Of a DNA stretch of 5,036 bases, positions 1 to 5,036 are shown piece after piece. The position numbers and the translations under genes were made by a program. How positions within the stretch are numbered: position 1 is the first letter of the stretch; the number at the start of each line of letters is the position of its first letter. Below the pieces are notes generated by a model. The model was not told the origin of the DNA and made no database searches. It saw only the letters and a program-made list of their open reading frames with translations. Source of the stretch: an uncultured Clostridium sp. (GTDB lineage: Bacteria; Bacillota_A; Clostridia; Lachnospirales; Lachnospiraceae); assembly GCA_900556965.1 (NCBI GenBank), contig USQV01000095.1, positions 1-5,036 on the forward strand, read 5' to 3'.

Positions 1-433
1 TCCGGCTGTCTCCCTCCTGCATTCCCTCCATAAAGATATTCTGCATCCGACTCATGGTCCGCTTAAGGCTTAAAGATGCTCCGACCTTTTTGATCACCGT
101 CTCCACTTCCACACTGTTGATGGGCTTCTGTATAAAAAATTCCACACCGGCCTCGTAGGCGGCTGCGATCATATCCTTTGACGAAACCTGTGAGAGCATG
201 ATATAGGCTGCCTCCGGCAATATCCCCTTTGCCTGTTTCACAAAGCTGATGCCGTCCATTCCCTCCATGAGAAGATCGACGATCACGATATCCGGCTTTA
301 AGATCGGAAGATCCTCGAGGGCGTCCGCCCCGTTATCCGACATTCCGCATACGGTGCCGAGCTCTCTCTCCGTAACGATAAGCTTCAAAATATTTTTCAC
401 TGTTCTGTCATCATCAAGCAAGTAAATTTTCAT
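1..433 (-). CDS. Response regulator, YcbB/GlnL-type, N-terminal receiver part (cut by left edge)
   Basis: Reading from ATG at 431-433 gives 144 codons with no stop before the window edge. The protein begins MKIYLLDDDRTVKNIL and forms a complete CheY-like receiver domain (about residues 1-120). The acidic pocket is D7-D9, the predicted phosphoacceptor is D53 (in IVIVDLLMEGMDG), the switch Ser is S81 (in IMLSQVSSK) and the conserved Lys is K103 (in FFIQKPIN). A Met-rich linker follows. The receiver resembles that of B. subtilis GlnL/YcbB, including the ML/ISQV and EFFI-KPIN stretches; this is from memory, not a search. Members of that family are roughly 300 residues with a C-terminal DNA-binding domain, which would lie outside the window. 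The gene follows a histidine kinase of the matching family, so it is very likely its phosphorylation partner and a transcription regulator. The 149-base gap before it and the unusual spacing of its ribosome binding site suggest separate tuning of its expression. Confidence 0.93.
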   Translation of the reverse strand, partial: MKIYLLDDDRTVKNILKLIVTERELGTVCGMSDNGADALEDLPILKPDIVIVDLLMEGMDGISFVKQAKGILPEAAYIMLSQVSSKDMIAAAYEAGVEFFIQKPINSVEVETVIKKVGASLSLKRTMSRMQNIFMEGMQEGDSR

Positions 434-448
434 TCTGTCTGTATTATG

Positions 449-455
449 CCTCCCT
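449..455 (-). promoter_or_regulatory. Shine-Dalgarno of the response regulator, unusually distant
   Basis: AGGGAGG is the only strong ribosome binding site before the regulator. It lies 15 bases from the ATG at 433, longer than the usual 5-10. No in-frame ATG, GTG or TTG lies between them, and MKIYLLDDD is a typical receiver N-terminus, so the start is kept. The long spacer may lower translation. Confidence 0.6.
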
Positions 456-467
456 ATTTAATCTCAT

Positions 468-501
468 TCCCATATCCGTCGAGATGACTCCCATTTCCGA
501 C
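468..501. repeat. Two direct repeats 21 bp apart upstream of the response regulator
   Basis: On the plus strand the copies are TCCCATATCCGTC (468-480) and TCCCATTTCCGAC (489-501), identical at 11 of 13 positions. Both are followed by GAGA (481-484 and 503-506). The start-to-start distance is 21 bp, about two helical turns, so both copies face the same side of the DNA. This arrangement is typical of tandem binding sites for a dimeric regulator. The neighbouring response regulator is the obvious candidate, but nothing here proves binding. Confidence 0.5.
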
Positions 502-511
502 TGAGACAAAC

Positions 512-523
512 GCCTCGCAAGGC
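512..523 (-). other. Small GC-rich hairpin in the gap
   Basis: GCCT pairs with AGGC around a four-base loop (TGCG in the transcribed strand), next to the GCACTGTGC palindrome at 525-533. The stem is only 4 bp and is followed by GTTTGTC rather than a T-run, so it is a weak structure and not a clear terminator. It could pause polymerase or shape the leader RNA. Confidence 0.3.
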
Positions 524-582
524 TGCACAGTGCTTCTGATCGGAATATTTAAGCTTCGCTGACCGGAACCATGTGCCAAATC

Positions 583-1926
583 TCACGGACATTCGATCTT
601 ACCGGCCGGGATCGTGATCGTAAAGGTCGTATTCCCGGGCTGTGAGTTTAGTGTGATCCTCCCGCCGAGCTTTTCCTCCACCAGCTCCTGCACCAGATTT
701 AATCCCAGACCGCGGTTGATCTCGCCGGTGGTATAATCGATCTTTGTCGAAAAGCCGGGCGTGAACACCTCGTCGAGGTATTCCTTTTTTATTCCCGGGC
801 CATGGTCTGTAACCTCAAAAACATAGTCTGCACCTTCCCGATGCTCCCGGATGAGGATATCGATCCGATCATCCTTTTCCGCCTCCAGCGCATTCTGCAG
901 CAGGTTCCGGAACACCGACATCAGGATATATTGTTTATCCGTGTATACCGTATCTTCGCAACGGATCGACATCGACAGCTCCTTTTTGCTCTCTTTGGCC
1001 GCCCGATACAGGAAATCCTTAAGGAGCGAGAACATCTCTAAAAGCTCCATCTTATCGCTTACCAGCTCCTCCTCAAGGGCTTCCGAGATCCCTCTGAGGA
1101 TCACAAAATATTCTTTTTTTATTTCATGGATATCCTTAGCCACGGACAATGCCTCCGCGGCGTACCGGCTATCCGATCCGGAGCTTTTTATTTCCTCCGA
1201 CAGCCGATAGGCCACCCGCATCGTTTCCTCGATCAGAGCCGTATTCTTTTTCATCCAGATCATTTCCCCCTGAAGTCTGGATATCAGGACAAGGAGCCTT
1301 CGATATCGCTCCTCATGCTCTCTTTGCTGCAGCAAAAGCTTATAGCGGTCAAAGCTTACAAGGACAGCCATAATGACCATAAACCGCAGGATCGCAATGA
1401 AAAAGATACCCATCTGTGTTTTCACGTTCAGGGCTTCTGTCTGGACGCGTAAAAATAGCTCGGTAAAGTTGGCTGCATAGTCAATAAAAAGAAGCGGAAA
1501 CATCATCCACTCTCTGAAGTGCTCCTTCTGTTTAAGGAACCGGGAATACAAAAACAGAAGAAGCCCATAGCAGATATAAAAGCCTGTCTCCGGAAAGGCG
1601 GCGGCAAGACACTGACCAAAACCGGCAGGAACACCGGAAGCGGGCCCATATTGGGTACCTGTGCGAAGCCAGAGCATCACCGCGCGGGATAGAAATACTC
1701 CGGCGGCCGAAAAGAAGGTGACCTCCGGCAGCGGAAACTCCTCCGTCAAAAAGAAAAACAGCGGAAGTCCCGTTACGGCAAGGGATATTTTAAAATCTGC
1801 GATAAACAGATTCACACTGAACTGAGCCGCCAATGTGATCAGGAGGCTGTAAAACCACACCTTTTTCCATTTTTGATTTCGTCCATTCTCCTCCGTCGGA
1901 ATGCACCTCCTCCCTTTATTGCCCAT
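583..1926 (-). CDS. Sensor histidine kinase, six membrane helices, YcbA/GlnK-like
   Basis: The 447-residue membrane kinase probably phosphorylates the regulator encoded next. Hydrophobic helices lie at about 24-42, 46-60, 70-87, 108-130, 141-158 and 172-191, with very short loops, so no sizeable extracellular sensor domain is present and the signal is probably sensed in or near the membrane. A charged, probably coiled-coil segment (about 193-262) leads to the phosphoacceptor His H267 in AKDIHEIKKEY, a motif style of the YcbA/GlnK and Spo0B-like kinases. The ATPase domain shows the N box (NLLQNALEAE, N341/N345), G1 box (DHGPGIK, 374-380), F-box-like FTPGFSTK (388-395) and G2 box (NRGLGLNL, 404-411), so it looks catalytically complete. 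As read from ATG 1926 it overlaps the upstream stop by 11 bases, with GGAG seven bases before the ATG, which suggests translational coupling. The first 20 or so residues are doubtful: two stronger ribosome binding sites lie just inside the frame. Gln/nutrient sensing is suggested by family only. Confidence 0.92.
   Translation of the reverse strand: MGNKGRRCIPTEENGRNQKWKKVWFYSLLITLAAQFSVNLFIADFKISLAVTGLPLFFFLTEEFPLPEVTFFSAAGVFLSRAVMLWLRTGTQYGPASGVPAGFGQCLAAAFPETGFYICYGLLLFLYSRFLKQKEHFREWMMFPLLFIDYAANFTELFLRVQTEALNVKTQMGIFFIAILRFMVIMAVLVSFDRYKLLLQQREHEERYRRLLVLISRLQGEMIWMKKNTALIEETMRVAYRLSEEIKSSGSDSRYAAEALSVAKDIHEIKKEYFVILRGISEALEEELVSDKMELLEMFSLLKDFLYRAAKESKKELSMSIRCEDTVYTDKQYILMSVFRNLLQNALEAEKDDRIDILIREHREGADYVFEVTDHGPGIKKEYLDEVFTPGFSTKIDYTTGEINRGLGLNLVQELVEEKLGGRITLNSQPGNTTFTITIPAGKIECP
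1904..1914 (-). promoter_or_regulatory. Strong Shine-Dalgarno just inside the kinase reading frame
   Basis: GGGAGGAGGTG is a near-perfect anti-16S match but sits 13-23 bases downstream of the presumed kinase ATG (1926). The only in-frame candidate at a workable distance is a rare ATT at 1900-1902. A second match, GGAGGAG (1888-1894), precedes an ATG at 1884-1886 that is out of frame. The pair raises doubt about the true start of the kinase. Confidence 0.55.
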
Positions 1927-4444
1927 TATAATACTCCGGGATCATATTTTTCTTATCAAATACGTTATTATAAACCAGATCTCCGTAATCGTCCAGTGCT
2001 TCCTCTACTTTTTCACCTCTGGCATTCCACGTTCCCTCCTGATCCATATATCCAAAGGCATTAATCGCCGGATAGCTCTCTCTCAGACGGTTGAGGAAGC
2101 TCTCGTAGGGTGAGAGGACAACGCCGGCCTTTTCCAGAAGCAGGGAGCGGAGATAATTCGGTGAGATAAGAACGTCCTCCTCCTCATCGATGTCAAAATT
2201 TGCCCACATAATAAAGGTCGCATAGTACCGCCGGTTTGGGTCAAGGAAACCGTCACGCGCCTCGATATGACGATCCAGCGCGGCCGCGGTTTTCTCGTCT
2301 GCACTCGGCTGATGATCTCCGAACATCAGGATGATCGTATCCTCCTCCAGGCCGGAGAAATAATCCGTCAGCTCCTTAAATGCCGCGTCACTTTCATGGA
2401 TCAGGGAGAGATATTCTAAAAATGCCGGTGAACAAAGCTCCTCATCCTCCGGCCGCACAGTGACCTCCACTGCCGGTTCCTCCTCCGAATATCCACCGTG
2501 ATTCTGCATCGTCACGTTGAACAGAAAGAAGGGCTGATGGGGATCCCTCTCCTCGTAAAGATGGATCACATTTTTAAAATCAGCGGAGTCACTGATATAG
2601 TCGCGGAGGGTTTCCGAATACGGAAACTCGTCCTCGATGGAATAGAACCGCTCCATTCCAAGAAACGGATAGGCCGCCGTCCTGCGATAGCTGACTGCAA
2701 GATAAGGATGGTAGGCCGCCGCACTGTAGCCCAGCGCCCTCAGCTTATAGGCAATGGACTGCTGCTCACTTCCCATATACTGCACATAGGGGCTGCAGCC
2801 CACAGGAAGATAATACAGACTGTTCCCGGTCAGAAATTCATACTCCGTGTTGGCGGTGCCGCCTCCGTAAACGGATACCAGAACCTTTCCCTTTACGGTA
2901 TTCTCTTTCATTCCATGGATATTCGGAAGGGCTTCTGCCTCGGTTTTAAAGCCGTATATCTCCGGCATGTCTGCCAGTGTTTCATTCATGATGACGATGA
3001 TATTCGGAAGACTGCCTTTAGGAGCCTCAGACTCTGTCTTGCGGGACAATCCCTCCGACTTCTCTGTCTCCGCCTTCAATAGCTCCTCTGCCTTCTTTGC
3101 CGTATACCCCTCCGGCTTCTTTATCTGCCCCATTTTCACAAAGGAAGCAAAGGATAAAAGATATCCCTTCTCCATACAGATGATCTGCATATTGGAAAAG
3201 TTTGCAAATACAGGCAGCCTTATATAAAGTACCGTCACAAATACGCCAAGGGCCGCCAGATTTCCAAAAAAGACGCGCCTTACCGCCGGCGCCCCGGAAA
3301 GACCGAAGGCACAGAAAACGACAATCACTAAGATCACTGTGATCAGGGCTGCCCCCATCGTTTCCATATCCGGCTTTAACGTATAATTCGATATGACATG
3401 GACGGCTGTTCCCGCATTGGCGATATCAAAATATTCCAGCGGATTGTCCCGGAGCATCCCGTAATAATGGTTGCCTGCCGACAGGGCAGTAAAGATCAGG
3501 GCCGACAGGGAAAAGGCCACGGCCGGCCTGCGGGAGAGAAAAAGAAATACGGCCGGCAGCGTTCCGCAGACACAAAGGTTTAACAGCAGATATTCCGGTG
3601 CTTCAAACTGAAAGCTTTTCATGCTCAACAGCTCCGCAAGGGAAAAGGCGGTAAAGGCATAGGGAAGGATCAGAGCATGATAACCAAGCATGCTCTTTTT
3701 GAACCTTCCTGATCCGAGCTGCAAGGCTGCAATGCAGAAGCACTCCAGTCCGAGAAACGCCATCCACCACAGAATATGATGATAATCTGTGCCGCCCTGC
3801 TCCATCAGCGGCTTTCTTATTATCCACAGCAGGGTGAGCTTTAACACCGCCTGAAACGCTCCGATCAGCAGGATCGGCTTTTCCTTTCTCTCCCGCACGA
3901 TCCGTCTCCAGCCGAGAAGCTCTGCAAAGATGAGCCCGAATATTAAAAAGGCAAAGGCCAGCAGTCTCTGGGCATCTAAGATCACCGCCGGTCGGCTGTT
4001 GATGACTGCCTTCTCCACGCGAAGCGCTGCCCCGGCATCTGCAGCCAGATCTAACCGGATCCCTCCTACATTTATACAGCCCTGAGAGAGCCCGAAGCCA
4101 GCGGACAGCACTCCGTCCTTAAGCTTCATCATCCGCAGTCCCTGAGAAGGCATCAGATAGACCTGGGCCATAGTTTCCGTTCCCTGCACATCAGAGACCT
4201 TCACACTTAAGAAACGGACATTGACCGGTTCACCAAAGGGATAATATATCCACGGATCCTCCGATTCCGACGTCAGAAGTCCCTCCTCTGACACAGAAAA
4301 ATCCTTCAGATTTTCAAAATTTCTTCCTAACAGCGCTTCTTTTTCGATCGAAAACTGCGGATATATTTTTAACATGGCTGCCGTCCCGAAAAGATCAAGT
4401 ATAAGTATGATAAGTATGGCCAGCAGCCCTTTCTTTTTATTCAA
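1916..4444 (-). CDS. LTA synthase family / sulfatase-superfamily membrane phosphoglycerol transferase
   Basis: The 842-residue enzyme is predicted to work outside the membrane. Hydrophobic helices lie at about 7-27, 161-179, 190-210, 222-244, 252-273, 285-304, 309-326, 363-383 and 391-411, followed by a Lys/Glu-rich linker (about 441-478) and an alkaline-phosphatase-fold domain from about 479. That domain carries NIIVIMNETLAD (metal ligand E488), GGGTANTEYEFL (probable nucleophile T530), FNVTMQNHGGY (H649) and MFGDHQPS (D710, H711), the LtaS pattern. In LtaS and MdoB the family moves glycerol phosphate from phosphatidylglycerol to a polymer or glycan; here the acceptor is unknown. It is longer than S. 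aureus LtaS (about 650 residues), with more helices and an extra extracytoplasmic segment at about 28-158 between helices 1 and 2. The start is TTG at 4442-4444, with no in-frame ATG nearby. The gene begins 17 bases after the cyclase and overlaps the kinase, so it is probably co-transcribed. It may instead modify a surface polysaccharide rather than make true LTA. Confidence 0.94.
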   Translation of the reverse strand: MNKKKGLLAILIILILDLFGTAAMLKIYPQFSIEKEALLGRNFENLKDFSVSEEGLLTSESEDPWIYYPFGEPVNVRFLSVKVSDVQGTETMAQVYLMPSQGLRMMKLKDGVLSAGFGLSQGCINVGGIRLDLAADAGAALRVEKAVINSRPAVILDAQRLLAFAFLIFGLIFAELLGWRRIVRERKEKPILLIGAFQAVLKLTLLWIIRKPLMEQGGTDYHHILWWMAFLGLECFCIAALQLGSGRFKKSMLGYHALILPYAFTAFSLAELLSMKSFQFEAPEYLLLNLCVCGTLPAVFLFLSRRPAVAFSLSALIFTALSAGNHYYGMLRDNPLEYFDIANAGTAVHVISNYTLKPDMETMGAALITVILVIVVFCAFGLSGAPAVRRVFFGNLAALGVFVTVLYIRLPVFANFSNMQIICMEKGYLLSFASFVKMGQIKKPEGYTAKKAEELLKAETEKSEGLSRKTESEAPKGSLPNIIVIMNETLADMPEIYGFKTEAEALPNIHGMKENTVKGKVLVSVYGGGTANTEYEFLTGNSLYYLPVGCSPYVQYMGSEQQSIAYKLRALGYSAAAYHPYLAVSYRRTAAYPFLGMERFYSIEDEFPYSETLRDYISDSADFKNVIHLYEERDPHQPFFLFNVTMQNHGGYSEEEPAVEVTVRPEDEELCSPAFLEYLSLIHESDAAFKELTDYFSGLEEDTIILMFGDHQPSADEKTAAALDRHIEARDGFLDPNRRYYATFIMWANFDIDEEEDVLISPNYLRSLLLEKAGVVLSPYESFLNRLRESYPAINAFGYMDQEGTWNARGEKVEEALDDYGDLVYNNVFDKKNMIPEYYNGQ
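1934..1937 (-). promoter_or_regulatory. GGAG ribosome binding site for the overlapping kinase start
   Basis: GGAG lies seven bases before ATG 1926, within the last codons of the LtaS-like gene. Its spacing is ideal, but the match is shorter than the sites found just downstream. It supports the overlapping, coupled start without excluding others. Confidence 0.45.
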
Positions 4445-4454
4445 ACGCTTTCTT

Positions 4455-4459
4455 CCTCC
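4455..4459 (-). promoter_or_regulatory. Shine-Dalgarno that fixes the TTG start of the LtaS-like gene
   Basis: GGAGG lies ten bases before TTG 4444, within the 17-base gap after the cyclase stop (TAG at 4462-4464). No ATG or GTG in frame fits this site better. The second residues NKKKG followed by a hydrophobic helix form a natural membrane-protein N-terminus, which supports the choice. Confidence 0.7.
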
Positions 4460-4461
4460 GA

Positions 4462-5036
4462 CTATTCCAGAATTTCTTCTAGGATCAGGATCTCCTGATC
4501 CTCTGCTTTTCCCTTTAAATGGATTTTATGATCCAGCGGTGTTGTCCGAATCCGCCCCCGAAGCCTCTCTGCCACCTCCGGGGAAATATAGATCGTGCCG
4601 CCCGGTGCGATGGACTCGATCCTTGACGCCGTATTTACAGTATCCCCGATCGCCGTATAATCCATCCGCTTCGGAGAACCGATATTTCCTACGACGGCTT
4701 TTCCTACGTGGATACCGATCCCAAAGGCCACTGTCCTTCCAAAACGCTCCATCAGCTCCTTAGAAAGCTCCTCTGATCCGTCCCGCATTGCGATCGCCGC
4801 CTTCGCCGCATTCATCACATAATCCTCCTGCGGGATCGGAGCGCCCCAGAACGCCATGGTGGCATCACCGATAAACTTATCTAACGTTCCTCTGTGATCC
4901 ATGATGCATTTCGCCGTCAGGGTCAGATACCGGTTCAGGATCTCTACCACCTGATCCGGAGAAAGTGCCTCAGACATCGTGGTAAATCCTCGTACATCCA
5001 CAAACAGCACCGCGATATCCACGACCCGTCCCCCCG
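4462..5036 (-). CDS. Class III adenylate cyclase, C-terminal catalytic domain (cut by right edge)
   Basis: This enzyme converts ATP to cAMP. The frame is open to the window edge (GGRVVDIAVLF...), so the GTG at 5020-5022 is most likely an internal Val and the true start lies outside. Counting from that GTG as residue 1, the metal-binding Asp residues are D9 (LFVDVRGFT) and D53 (FIGDATMAFWG). The adenine-selecting pair is K49 (TLDKFIGD) and T123 (DYTAIGD). The transition-state residues are N130 and R134 (DTVNTASRIES). All key residues are present, and Lys/Thr rather than Glu/Cys favours adenylate over guanylate cyclase. The domain ends about 50 residues past the NxxxR motif, as is normal for the family, so the C-terminus is complete. 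Class III cyclases of this type usually carry an N-terminal sensor such as CHASE2, GAF, PAS or membrane helices; here that part is not visible. It is followed closely by the LtaS-like gene in the same direction, which suggests one operon. Confidence 0.96.
   Translation of the reverse strand, partial: GGRVVDIAVLFVDVRGFTTMSEALSPDQVVEILNRYLTLTAKCIMDHRGTLDKFIGDATMAFWGAPIPQEDYVMNAAKAAIAMRDGSEELSKELMERFGRTVAFGIGIHVGKAVVGNIGSPKRMDYTAIGDTVNTASRIESIAPGGTIYISPEVAERLRGRIRTTPLDHKIHLKGKAEDQEILILEEILE

Larger units (their letters stand above)
434..582 (-). other. Non-coding gap between kinase and response regulator
   Basis: This 149-base stretch lies between the kinase stop (TGA at 583-585) and the regulator start. 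No coding frame of note crosses it. It contains a 9-base palindrome GCACTGTGC (525-533), a small hairpin (512-523), paired direct repeats (468-501) and the regulator's ribosome binding site. No hairpin followed by a T-run is seen, so it does not look like an intrinsic terminator. No good TTGACA/TATAAT pair was found. It may be a leader or a binding region for control of the regulator gene. Confidence 0.6.

Noticed and set aside
512..533. Intrinsic terminator after the kinase gene
   Set aside because: The stem is short and no T-run follows in the transcribed direction.
434..560. Sigma-A promoter for the response regulator
   Set aside because: Loose matches such as TTGCGA or TCGACG with TTAAAT-like boxes have poor sequence or spacing, so no promoter is called.
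434..582. Riboswitch (glutamine or c-di-GMP type) in the gap before the regulator
   Set aside because: The conserved cores of the glnA-type or GEMM motifs as I recall them are absent; only a 4-bp hairpin and a short palindrome are seen.
802..1452. Several overlapping plus-strand open frames opposite the kinase
   Set aside because: They overlap one another and the conserved ATPase and His motifs of the kinase; none shows a domain.
2498..3082. 194-codon open frame on the plus strand
   Set aside because: It lies wholly opposite the catalytic and linker part of the LtaS-like gene, shows no recognisable domain and has many His/Arg/Ile residues typical of an antisense shadow.
4374..4763. 129-codon open frame on the plus strand
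   Set aside because: It is antisense to the cyclase end and the LtaS-like start; its Ser/Pro/Arg-rich composition is typical of a shadow of conserved coding sequence.

Overview
The window holds four genes, all on the minus strand, read from the right edge to the left edge. In transcription order they are: the C-terminal catalytic domain of a class III adenylate cyclase (cut by the right edge), a large membrane-anchored LTA synthase/sulfatase-superfamily enzyme, a six-helix membrane histidine kinase, and a CheY-like response regulator (cut by the left edge). Strong GGAGG ribosome binding sites, mid-range GC and the protein style (LtaS-like enzyme, YcbA/YcbB-type two-component pair) suggest a Gram-positive Clostridia member, probably Lachnospiraceae-like. 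The genus cannot be set from this sequence.

Layout: the cyclase ends at 4462. The LtaS-like gene (1916-4444) follows after 17 bases, starts at TTG, and has its Shine-Dalgarno inside that short gap. The kinase (583-1926) overlaps the end of the LtaS-like gene by 11 bases as currently read. A 149-base gap (434-582) then separates the kinase from the response regulator (start at 433). It is the only substantial non-coding stretch and holds a small hairpin, a short palindrome and a pair of direct repeats 21 bp apart. No convincing terminator or sigma-A promoter is visible between the genes, so the simplest reading is one polycistronic unit, possibly with extra control before the response regulator.

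Function: the kinase and regulator resemble the B. subtilis GlnK/GlnL (YcbA/YcbB) pair in the kinase His motif and in the receiver sequence. The signal sensed here is unknown. The upstream genes would make cAMP and transfer a phosphoglycerol-type group to a surface polymer or glycan. Co-transcription of a cyclase, an envelope-modifying enzyme and a GlnK/GlnL-type pair suggests a link between a second messenger, the cell envelope and nutrient or stress sensing; that link is inference.

The oddest points are the start region of the kinase gene, where two strong ribosome binding sites have no properly placed in-frame ATG, the paired repeats before the response regulator, and an extra extracytoplasmic domain near the N-terminus of the LtaS-like enzyme.
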